64,000 bases of DNA from Veronia nyctiphanis (GTDB taxonomy: Bacteria; Pseudomonadota; Gammaproteobacteria; Enterobacterales; Vibrionaceae): contig NZ_PEIB01000010.1 in the NCBI RefSeq assembly GCF_004116385.1, positions 62,001 to 126,000 on the forward strand, in the 5' to 3' direction. A program made the position numbers and the translations under genes. Each line of letters opens with the position of its first letter. Positions within the stretch are counted from its first letter, which is position 1. Below, piece after piece: positions 48,823 through 57,287 of the stretch. The notes beneath the pieces were generated by a model, which saw only the letters and a list, made by a program, of their open reading frames with translations, did no database searches and was not told where the DNA came from.

Positions 48823-48869
48823 CAAGTGGGGCTAGGTGACGCCCACGGCGCACCTGCCCCAAGCGCTAA
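48819..48869 (+). other. Short attC-like hairpin between the two cargo genes
   Basis: Starting at the OLD stop (TATAACAAG), GGGGC-AGGTG pairs with CACCT-GCCCC with one extrahelical T at 48833, then AAGCGCTAAGC. Overlap with the stop codon, the TAACAA start and an unpaired base on one arm resemble a short integron attC. The terminal GTT is GCT, so it is degenerate or a simple terminator-like hairpin. Confidence 0.4.
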
Positions 48870-48887
48870 GCATCAATTGGATAAAAA

Positions 48888-49352
48888 ATGGAAGACGTAA
48901 TTAGACTTACCTTACTTATTATTGGCTCTATTGGCTCCTCGGGAGCTATTATTTTGGGTATGTCCAATTGGCTTGGAAAAGTCTGGGCAGATCGACTTAT
49001 CGAACAAGAGAGAGCTAAACTAAAATCTTATGAAGAAGCTTTAGTTAGAAAGCGGGACGTATACACAAAGTTAGCGATCAACATGCGCGTATTCTTGAAT
49101 AGTCATGAGCTTACAAAATCAGACCGTCGAGAAAAATTCTTAGAAGCTTACGATGAAGCATATATATGGGCTTCTCAAGAAGTCATCGAGAATATGGATA
49201 AATTTATCGAACTTATTCAAGCGCACACGGCAATGGCAGGTTCTGTTCCCGAACAAGAAAAAAGAGATGCGTATGCTGCGTGCTTGCATGCGATGCGCAA
49301 AGACTCTGGCTATCCTCAAAGTAAGCAATGTTACAGAGTCGCTAGCTTCTGA
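48888..49352 (+). CDS. Membrane-anchored coiled-coil protein, integron-cassette-like
   Basis: 154 residues. One N-terminal membrane segment (VIRLTLLIIGSIGSSGAIIL), then GKVWADRLIEQERAKLKSYE starting a charged helical region to about residue 120. The rest is cytoplasmic and Lys/Glu-rich. I recall many uncharacterised proteins with a membrane helix followed by a GKVWA-like motif and coiled coil, often in accessory DNA, but no function. The ORF is followed immediately by a VCR-like attC (49354-49468), the layout of a gene cassette. Its closeness to the OLD gene may mean a functional pair or just consecutive cassettes. Confidence 0.75.
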   Translation: MEDVIRLTLLIIGSIGSSGAIILGMSNWLGKVWADRLIEQERAKLKSYEEALVRKRDVYTKLAINMRVFLNSHELTKSDRREKFLEAYDEAYIWASQEVIENMDKFIELIQAHTAMAGSVPEQEKRDAYAACLHAMRKDSGYPQSKQCYRVASF

Positions 49353-49353
49353 T

Positions 49354-49468
49354 GCTTAACAAACGACTGTTCAAGCGTGGCATTTTCACTATGCGTTGCA
49401 CTTAGTGTTTAAGGTGGTATGCGGCGGCATCTGTATTGCGTTGCTCACCCCTTAACAAGGCGTTATCC
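49354..49468 (+). other. VCR-like integron attC site
   Basis: 115 bp beginning two bases after the preceding stop codon. The 5' simple site GCTTAAC-AAACG and the 3' end CACCCCTTAACAAGGC-GTTATCC closely follow the V. cholerae repeat pattern (TAACAAACG ... GCGTTGTCAGCCCCTTAGGCGGGCGTTA). A middle TTAGTGTTTAAGG part is also VCR-like. Length is near the 120-130 bp of VCRs. No intI gene or attI is in this window, so this is an orphan cassette site. Confidence 0.82.
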
Positions 49469-49491
49469 AAAAACCCCTTAACGGGGTTTTC
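49469..49491. terminator. Terminator of the CI-type repressor gene
   Basis: AAAAACCCC-TTAAC-GGGGTTTT; on the minus strand it ends in TTTTT just past the repressor stop. Confidence 0.8.
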
Positions 49492-49496
49492 TTCTA

Positions 49497-50093
49497 TCAA
49501 TCTTTACTCATTGTCATGGCAACGCGACCCATTACTTTGATGTCGGTCTCTGCCACTTCCAATGTTGAGCCATTGAAATCAATCGCCAGCTTACCCGGTA
49601 AACGCTGAATCTGGTTTACTGACAAACTACCCTCGATGTCGATCAGGTATTTGCCGCTTGTCGGTTTAGTTTCTGACTGGTCGATAAAATAACGGTTATC
49701 AGATTGTTCTACGACCAACGTTTCAGAACCCCTAAGCCCGAAGTGTTCCAGCGTCGCCAAATCGACAGCAAGTTGACCCGCTTCCGATAAGTCACCATTT
49801 TTCAAAGTGTGGATTTTTAACCCTTCCGCCTGAGAGTTTGCAGAGACAAACGCCTCCCCCTCGTCGAGCGTTAACCACTTAATTGAGACCCCGGTTGCAA
49901 GATGAAGCCTGACCACGACTTCAAAAGGAGTCATATCCCTCTCTTTCCAAGTCGCAATTGTTGATTTCGGGATTCCGAAATAGTCAGCCAGCTTCCAGTC
50001 TGTGTTTAAACCTGTCAGTGACTTCAATTTTTCGGTCAATTCTTTACCGCCTCTATAGGAAAACGGCTTTAACTGAGGTTGTAAATGACTCAT
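49497..50093 (-). CDS. Phage CI-type repressor (186/P2-satellite type)
   Basis: 198 residues. The N-terminal bacteriophage CI helix-turn-helix region has WKLADYFGIPKSTIATWKER followed by VSIKWLTLDEGEAF, as in 186-like CI proteins. The C-terminal all-beta domain includes RYFIDQSETKPTSGKYLIDI and ends VMGRVAMTMSKD, typical of the oligomerisation domain of these repressors. It would bind operators of a P2/186/K139-type prophage. Its 3' about 115 bp are almost identical to 50100-50215, so one copy was duplicated. No other phage structural genes are in the window. Confidence 0.82.
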   Translation of the reverse strand: MSHLQPQLKPFSYRGGKELTEKLKSLTGLNTDWKLADYFGIPKSTIATWKERDMTPFEVVVRLHLATGVSIKWLTLDEGEAFVSANSQAEGLKIHTLKNGDLSEAGQLAVDLATLEHFGLRGSETLVVEQSDNRYFIDQSETKPTSGKYLIDIEGSLSVNQIQRLPGKLAIDFNGSTLEVAETDIKVMGRVAMTMSKD

Positions 50094-50099
50094 AAGAAA

Positions 50100-50515
50100 T
50101 CAATCTTTACTCATTGTCATGGCAACGCGACCCATTACTTTGATGTCGGTCTCTGCCACTTCCAACGTTGAGCCATTGAAATCAATCGCCAGCTTACCCG
50201 GTAAACGCTGCACCTTATTGATAGACAAAATGCCCTCAACTTCGATCAGGTATGTGCCCATGGTGAGTTTGGTTTCTGACTTATCAATGAAGAAAGAGTA
50301 TCGACTTCTGGACATAATAACAGAGCGCTTCTCGGCCTACCACAATACATCCCCTCGAGAGATTACCGTTCTTCAATGTGTTTACTGCAATACCTTCCGT
50401 CGAAACAGTCTTACCTTCTGCCGTTTGCGAAAATACTCCGACTCCACCAGACGAGCACTTATCCGCTGTGTAGGGCCAGAGAACCTGCATTGCTCGCCTT
50501 ACCCTCACCAAAGAT
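50100..50515 (-). pseudogene. Second CI-type repressor, truncated and frameshifted
   Basis: The last 71 codons (SRYSFFIDKSETKLTMGTYL to VMGRVAMTMSKD) match the C-terminus of the neighbour. Further upstream, in another frame, VSTEGIAVNTLKNGNLS matches the central part of the intact repressor (EGLKIHTLKNGDLS). The HTH domain is not recognisable. The 3' 115 bp differ from the intact copy by about one base, then divergence rises sharply, so the 3' end was probably homogenised or duplicated recently. Non-functional. Confidence 0.75.
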
Positions 50516-50656
50516 GTATTCCAGTAACAAAATCAATATGCAAACCCAAATGCGTACTAACATCAGTCACAATTTGGAGACGTTTCCGCTCAATAAGTCA
50601 TGTTAATTTAAAATAGTGAAATTAACCTGAATATCTGAACATAAGCGAAAACACGC

Positions 50657-50998
50657 ATGGCATCTACTCCTAACAAAGCTTCCGATCTCACGCGCTGGGA
50701 CGAGGAAAAAATTGATAAGCTCACCGACGCTATCTGTTTCCGACAGAAAGAATTCGACGGTAAGCTCAGTGAGCGTGGTTGGGAGGGTGAAGTCACCGAC
50801 AAAATGACGGATGTGGTGACCTATCAAATAAAAGATGAGTCGTCTGAATTTAACACTCAGCTCAAACTGATGGGGCGTGAGAAAAAAACACTCAGACCTT
50901 ATGAAGCCTCTGATGAATACTCAAAGACGGTTTATGGGCGTCCTCCACCGAAACCGGTAGAGGACAAAGACAAGAAGAAAAAGTCTAAATCGAAATAG
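50657..50998 (+). CDS. Small charged protein with lysine-rich tail, unknown function
   Basis: 113 residues, highly charged, no signal peptide or membrane segment. It begins MASTPNKASDLTRWDEEKID and ends in PVEDKDKKKKSKSK. The N-terminal 90 residues look helical (SERGWEGEVTDKMTDVVTYQ). I do not recognise it. It lies at the right edge of the accessory island, with base composition closer to the core genes than to the cargo. Confidence 0.55.
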   Translation: MASTPNKASDLTRWDEEKIDKLTDAICFRQKEFDGKLSERGWEGEVTDKMTDVVTYQIKDESSEFNTQLKLMGREKKTLRPYEASDEYSKTVYGRPPPKPVEDKDKKKKSKSK

Positions 50999-51011
50999 TC
51001 GCGAATGCGGT

Positions 51012-51434
51012 TTAACTTAGCTCGTTATTTCTCTCTTCGGGCTTGTCACTGAAATACTGCACGAATTCAACTTCAAACCCATTGGGGTCAATAAAGTACA
51101 CATTGCGACGAAACGGGTTGTCGGGGCCCGATTTTAGTGCGGGGTATCCTGCGGCTTCCAGTCTATCGATGACGCTTTGGATTTCATCGGTGGTGTAGGC
51201 GAAATGGGCAAGCCCTGTCTGATGCCCAGCTAAATCACGGTTTTCCCCAACGCCATTATCGCTGAATGCGAGGTAGTGATAGTCATCGCCAAAGTGCAAC
51301 CAGTTACGTTTTTTTCCTGACCATTCGCCTGTGCCATGCGAGCGTACTTTCCATGTCGGGAACGCTGCCTGATAGAAATGCAGGGTTTCAGGAATGTCTC
51401 TTACCACTAAATTGATATGCTCTAATCTCATCAT
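51012..51434 (-). CDS. VOC (glyoxalase-fold) family protein
   Basis: About 140 residues with one pair of beta-alpha-beta-beta-beta units: MRLEHINLVVRDIPETLHFY (metal His near the start), GLAHFAYTTDEIQSVIDRL (second His), and RRNVYFIDPNGFEVEFVQYF with the Glu ligand. It could be a dioxygenase, resistance or glyoxalase-type enzyme; the substrate cannot be told. The ATG-ATG at 51429-51434 with AGGAATAAG before it is chosen over a longer in-frame start at 51530. Confidence 0.85.
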   Translation of the reverse strand: MMRLEHINLVVRDIPETLHFYQAAFPTWKVRSHGTGEWSGKKRNWLHFGDDYHYLAFSDNGVGENRDLAGHQTGLAHFAYTTDEIQSVIDRLEAAGYPALKSGPDNPFRRNVYFIDPNGFEVEFVQYFSDKPEERNNELS

Positions 51435-51737
51435 CTTATTCCTTATATTTTTACGCCGTTTTGCCACGTTTTTTCTTTTGTAACGTTTACTGTGAACGCT
51501 GCTTTTAGTGCTAATGCTGTGGCATGCCAACTGACGCTGTGATGGTTGTGTTGTTGGGCTGTTTTCTTTTCTTGCCCGAGTTGATGAAGAGACTTTAAAA
51601 CCTCAACTTAAATTGAGGTAAAGCGTTATTTGCTGATTTTTTTGTTTTTTCTTGATAGGCAGAAACTCTGCTGACAAGCGCTGTCAGTGGTCAGCCTTAG
51701 ACTCCTTGCCTGTTAAAGAAATCACAAGAAGACAATA
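51435..51737. other. Intergenic region between two VOC genes
   Basis: About 300 bp containing the divergent promoters. TTTAAAACCTCAACTTAAATTGAGG (about 51595-51620) carries a CCTCAA/TTGAGG inverted repeat, a possible operator of a MerR-type (SoxR-like) promoter. No gene. Confidence 0.35.
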
Positions 51738-52126
51738 ATGAAACATCTTGATGCGCTGGTGCTGTATGTGGGTGATCTCGCTGTCAGTACTGCCTTTTAT
51801 GAGCGGCTTTTTTCACGTTGTAGCGAGGCGACATGCAAAGCGATAATGCTGTCTCCGACTTTTGCTTCCCTGCCAATAAGCTCTTCACTCAGCCTTTCGC
51901 TGAAGGCATGCAGTACCTGACTGAACAGTAATATCTGTGAGGAAAAACCAAAATGGAGCTGTCTTTTATGGCAGACAGGAAAGCGGCGTTGATGGCTACG
52001 CTTGATGACTGGTAAGAGGCGGGAGCAACGCTTATTGAGCCTGTAACGTCAGAAGTTTATGGCCTGACGTTTGTGGTGACTGACCCTGATGGTCATAGGT
52101 TGCGAGTATTCTGCGCTGACACTTAA
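51738..52126 (+). pseudogene. Decayed VOC-family gene
   Basis: Starts as an intact glyoxalase-fold protein (MKHLDALVLYVGDLAVSTAF), loses frame within about 30 codons, and reappears in another frame from 51953 (MELSFMADRKAALMATLDDW). It then hits an in-frame TAA and continues EAGATLIEPVTSEVYGLTFV and DPDGHRLRVF. At least one frame change and one nonsense codon, so genuine decay is more likely here than a single sequencing error. It is divergent from another VOC gene. Confidence 0.75.
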
Positions 52127-52509
52127 AACTCTTCTGTATCTAACCTCGCGGCCCTTGCTTCTGCCATGGTGCAGCGGGTGGCGTCTACCAGCTCGGCAAG
52201 GGTAATGGCGGGGTTCGCGACAATGATCCGCTTCAGTTTGTCGGCAGTGGTTTCGAGCAGCTCTGGATGCAATGCCAGTTTCTGCTCGATTTTGCCTATC
52301 AGGTATTTCATTGCTTCTTGATTTTGCAGCGCATGACAAACGCTATCGATGTCTCTGGCTTCGCCCTGTAGTTGCCAGTTCCGTGAGCGCCTGACTCGCT
52401 TGAGTGAGCATCGGTGACTTTCCGCAAGACTTTTCGCATCTTTCACGGCATCACTACCGATACGATGAATCAAAGATGGAAGGGCAACAGTTAGGGTGGT
52501 ATCAGACAT
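52123..52509 (-). CDS. Conserved protein, ribosome-recycling-factor-like annotation in vibrios
   Basis: 128 residues. VALPSLIHRIGSDAVKDAKS, a basic CSLKRVRRSRNWQLQGEARD strand-turn-strand, then a helical C-terminus with ITLAELVDATRCTMAEARAA, which resembles a small helix-turn-helix. I recall a vibrio family labelled ribosome recycling factor-like with this sequence style next to zur, but function is unproven. Convergent with the decayed VOC gene (4-bp overlap), divergent from zur. Confidence 0.65.
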   Translation of the reverse strand: MSDTTLTVALPSLIHRIGSDAVKDAKSLAESHRCSLKRVRRSRNWQLQGEARDIDSVCHALQNQEAMKYLIGKIEQKLALHPELLETTADKLKRIIVANPAITLAELVDATRCTMAEARAARLDTEEF

Positions 52510-52745
52510 CACTAATTTTTGTTCTCAGAAACTTTGTGTTGAATAACATAGGTATAAATACCCGAAAAATGAATACATTAGGCATCGATTATATTAAAAA
52601 GTGCATGTATACCCGGCCTGTATTCTGCCTGCCTGTGATCGATACTAGACTACACTAATGATGACAAGCGTTTGCAAGGGGATCTAGGGTGCACCTGCAT
52701 TTTGCTGTGTTAGAATGTGGTCATCAAACTAAATATCGAGGTTTC

Positions 52746-53204
52746 ATGGCTAATCCTACACAGCTAATCAGCCGGGCTCATGATCTTTGTGAGAAGCGGG
52801 GCGTTCGTCTCACCTCGCAGCGCGAACGTGTGTATGAGATCATTGCAAGTAGCAAGCGGGCAATCAGCGCTTACGAGTTGCTGGATATGCTCAGGGAAAC
52901 TGAGCCGCAGGCCAAACCGCCCACTATCTACCGTGCACTCGATTTTTTACTCTCGCAGGGATTTGTCCACAAAGTGGAATCAGCGAACAGTTTTATCGCC
53001 TGTTGTTTACCTGGGCATGAGCAACATTGCTCCCAATTGTTGATTTGTGATGTCTGTAGTGCGGTCGAAGAATGCCATACTGATGACCTGTCTTCCGCAT
53101 TGCAGGAGAAGGCCAGTAATCTTGGCTTCAGCGTCAGCCATCACGTAGTTGAAACTCATGGTGTTTGCCACGCTTGTAATGTGGCTCAGAAAAAAATGCA
53201 GTAG
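52746..53204 (+). CDS. zur: Zinc uptake regulator Zur (Fur family)
   Basis: Zn-responsive repressor of zinc import genes. 152 residues from MANPTQLISRAHDLCEKRGV. Winged helix with RLTSQRERVYEIIASSKRAI and PPTIYRALDFLLSQGFVHKV. The C-terminal Zn domain has HEQHCSQLLICDVCSAVEEC and ETHGVCHACN (structural CxxC pairs). These cysteines and the short N-terminus favour Zur over Fur. The in-frame start at 52689 is rejected because homology starts at 52746. Confidence 0.9.
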   Translation: MANPTQLISRAHDLCEKRGVRLTSQRERVYEIIASSKRAISAYELLDMLRETEPQAKPPTIYRALDFLLSQGFVHKVESANSFIACCLPGHEQHCSQLLICDVCSAVEECHTDDLSSALQEKASNLGFSVSHHVVETHGVCHACNVAQKKMQ

Positions 53205-53221
53205 GACGGTCAACGGAAATT

Positions 53222-53686
53222 ATGCGCGTAGAATTTGTAAATCCATTTTTGGCTTCGCTGGTCAACGTGTTAACCACTATGGCTCAGCTCGAAATTGAAC
53301 CGGAAAAACCGCACTTAAAAAAAGGGACAGTGGCGAAGGGAGACGTTTCTGGTTTGATTGGCTTAGTCGGCCCGCAAACCAAAGGCTCTTTCTCTGTCAG
53401 TTTTGAAGAGAATCTTGCTCTGGAAATCATGAATCGTATGCTTGGCGAAAAGCCTAGCTCGATCAACGAAGAAGTCACCGATATGGTCGGCGAAATCACC
53501 AATATGGTGACGGGCGGCGCGAAGCGTCTGCTGGCTGAAAAAGGCTTTGATTTTGATATGGCAACGCCGATTGTGGTGTCGGGCAGAGACCACACCATTA
53601 CTCATAAGAGTGATGGCCCTATTATCATCATGCCATTCAAATCTCAGTTTGGTTCAGCACACATCGAGATTTGCTTCGACAAATAA
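53222..53686 (+). CDS. CheX-type chemotaxis protein (CheY-P phosphatase family)
   Basis: 154 residues of the CheC/CheX/FliY fold. MRVEFVNPFLASLVNVLTTM starts the domain; the phosphatase signature ExxN appears as VGEITNMVTGGAKRLLAEKG after MLGEKPSSINEEVTDM. The C-terminus is PIIIMPFKSQFGSAHIEICF. It probably dephosphorylates CheY-like receivers or serves as a stand-alone signalling protein. Seventeen bp after zur, but no known link with zinc. Terminator shared with pgi. Confidence 0.87.
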   Translation: MRVEFVNPFLASLVNVLTTMAQLEIEPEKPHLKKGTVAKGDVSGLIGLVGPQTKGSFSVSFEENLALEIMNRMLGEKPSSINEEVTDMVGEITNMVTGGAKRLLAEKGFDFDMATPIVVSGRDHTITHKSDGPIIIMPFKSQFGSAHIEICFDK

Positions 53687-53722
53687 CTGACGTTGTTACT
53701 GACTTTTTGGTAATGCACTAAT

Positions 53723-53757
53723 AAAAAAGCCGCGTATTAACGCGGCTTTTCTTTTTT
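53723..53757. terminator. Bidirectional terminator between cheX and pgi
   Basis: AAAAAAGCCGCG-TATTAA-CGCGGCTTTTCTTTTTT. Confidence 0.92.
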
Positions 53758-53790
53758 CTTCAGTCCCATTGAGGACTGGGCGTCAGCGAT

Positions 53791-55443
<1,653 letters not shown>

Positions 55444-55694
55444 AATAAATAGTCCTTATCAGGCAGAGCCCGGCTGAGCAGAGCAAATCAGTCTGTCAGC
55501 CTGTTTTTCGATCAAGTTCAACAGGCTGCGAACAGTTTCAAATGTTGGTTATCTTACAACATAGACTACAAAGCTTGTGTGAGCTTGCGAACGTTATTTT
55601 ATCTATTACTGCGATAGTCTTTGTCTCTTAAGGACAAGGAGTTACGTCTTTCACACGCCGCGATAAGCGGTTTACAGATAATACGGTGCAATGC

Positions 55695-56117
55695 ATGTGG
55701 TTTCAAAAAGAGATACAACTCAGATCCAGAGAAAGAGGCTTCCATCTCATCACTGATGAAATAAAACAACATTTGAAAGAAATTCGTCAATTAAAACTTG
55801 GGATCATGCATGTCTTTATCCAACATACGTCCGCTAGCCTGACCATTAACGAGAACGCCGATCCTACCGTTCGTCAGGATATGGAGTCGCATTTCAACCA
55901 CACGGTCCCTGAGCGAGCCAGCTTTTATCGTCATACCTATGAAGGCGATGACGATATGCCCGCACACATTAAAGCCTCATTACTCGGCAGCAGTGTCACT
56001 GTGCCGATCAGCAATGGCGATTTGGCGCTTGGCACATGGCAAGGCATTTACCTCGGCGAACACAGAGATCACGGTGGACCACGGCGGGTAATTGTAACGA
56101 TTCAGGGTGAGAGCTAA
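55695..56117 (+). CDS. yjbQ: YjbQ family protein (UPF0047)
   Basis: 140 residues from [20 protein letters not shown]. The family motifs [37 protein letters not shown] and [20 protein letters not shown], with conserved His and Glu, match E. coli YjbQ, which has weak thiamine-phosphate synthase activity in vitro; its real role is uncertain. The ATG at 55695 is chosen over a GTG at 55686 by alignment with E. coli. Confidence 0.9.
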   Translation: MWFQKEIQLRSRERGFHLITDEIKQHLKEIRQLKLGIMHVFIQHTSASLTINENADPTVRQDMESHFNHTVPERASFYRHTYEGDDDMPAHIKASLLGSSVTVPISNGDLALGTWQGIYLGEHRDHGGPRRVIVTIQGES

Positions 56118-56199
56118 AGCGCGGAGTAGAGCTATTAATGTGATATGGCACCATGAAGCGGTTGATACTTCATCGTGCCTTCATCAGAGTTTTTATTGC

Positions 56200-57273
56200 T
56201 TAGCTGTATCTGAGTACAACTCTGGAAGTGAGTTTCACCAGTAGCTCATAGGCGATAGTGCCAATGTGGGCGGCAACCTCTTCAGCAGGCAACCCCTGCC
56301 CCCAGAGCACGACTTTATCGCCAACCTTATCTTTAGCATCAGGGCCAAGGTCAACCATCAACATGTCCATCGACACGCGTCCTACCACAGGTACACGACG
56401 GCCATTGACCAGCACGGGTGTGCCGTTTGGAGCCGTTCGTGGATAGCCATCACCATAGCCTATCGCAATAACGCCGACACGGGTTTCTTGCATCGAGACC
56501 CAGGTTCCGCCATAGCCAATAGATTCGCCCGGCGTGACTTTGCGCACCGCGATAAGGCTGGATGTCAGTGTCATCGCGGGCTTGAGGCCGAAGTCTTCGC
56601 CTTTTTGATCAGAGAATGGTGAGACGCCATACAAAGATATCCCCGGGCGTACCCACTCGGTGTGGCTTTCAGGCCAAGACAAACAGGCCGATGATGCGCC
56701 AAGCGAGCGCTCTCCTTCAAGCCCTTGAGTCAGCCCATTGAAGCATTGAATTTGCAGCGGCGTGATTGGGTTATTCAACTCATCAGCACAGCCAAAGTGT
56801 GTCATGTAGTTAAGCGATGAAACATTCTTACAAGCACTCAACCGCGCGACAAACTCAGAGACCTCTTCACGACGAACACCCAGCCGGTGCATGCCCGTGT
56901 CGATCTTGAGCCACACTTTGAGCGGACGCTCCAGCTTCGCAGACTCCAGCGCTTCCAGTTGCTCTTGGCAATGAACAACAGTATCGAAGTTGTTCGCAAC
57001 CAGTTTGGGCAAGTCTTTGGCAACGAGAAAGCCCTCAAGCAGCAGTATAGGTTTGACAATACCGCCCGCTCTTAACGTCAGGCCTTCTTCAATTCGCGCG
57101 ACGCCAAAGCCGTCGGCGGTCGATTCCAGCGTGTTAGCCACAGACAACAATCCGTGGCCATAACCATTGGCTTTGACCACGGCCAGCGTCTTCGATTGCG
57201 GTGCGTGGCGTTTTACCACCAGCAGGTTGTGAACCAGCGCATCAAGGTCAATTTGTGCGTAAGCGGTTTTCAT
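56200..57273 (-). CDS. alr: Alanine racemase
   Basis: PLP enzyme supplying D-alanine for peptidoglycan. About 357 residues. The PLP lysine lies in LAVVKANGYGHGLLSVANTL, with LKIDTGMHRLGVRREE, the catalytic-tyrosine segment RPGISLYGVSPF, GYGGTWVS, VIAIGYGDGYPR and RVSMDMLMVDLGP. The ATG at 57273 starts only 14 bp after the dnaB stop, so the two are probably cotranscribed, as in several gammaproteobacteria. Confidence 0.95.
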   Translation of the reverse strand: MKTAYAQIDLDALVHNLLVVKRHAPQSKTLAVVKANGYGHGLLSVANTLESTADGFGVARIEEGLTLRAGGIVKPILLLEGFLVAKDLPKLVANNFDTVVHCQEQLEALESAKLERPLKVWLKIDTGMHRLGVRREEVSEFVARLSACKNVSSLNYMTHFGCADELNNPITPLQIQCFNGLTQGLEGERSLGASSACLSWPESHTEWVRPGISLYGVSPFSDQKGEDFGLKPAMTLTSSLIAVRKVTPGESIGYGGTWVSMQETRVGVIAIGYGDGYPRTAPNGTPVLVNGRRVPVVGRVSMDMLMVDLGPDAKDKVGDKVVLWGQGLPAEEVAAHIGTIAYELLVKLTSRVVLRYS

Positions 57274-57287
57274 CAAGCGTCGTCCCG

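Noticed and set aside
45080-50515. CRISPR array or retron in the accessory island
   Set aside because: No regularly spaced repeats and no reverse transcriptase or cas-like ORF; the direct repeats are gene 3' ends.
35172-50600. tRNA gene as integration target of the island
   Set aside because: No cloverleaf-like sequence was seen around 44.9-51 kb; dusA is the only plausible target.
50119-50616. 165-residue plus-strand ORF across the decayed repressor
   Set aside because: Antisense shadow of the repressor remnant on the minus strand.
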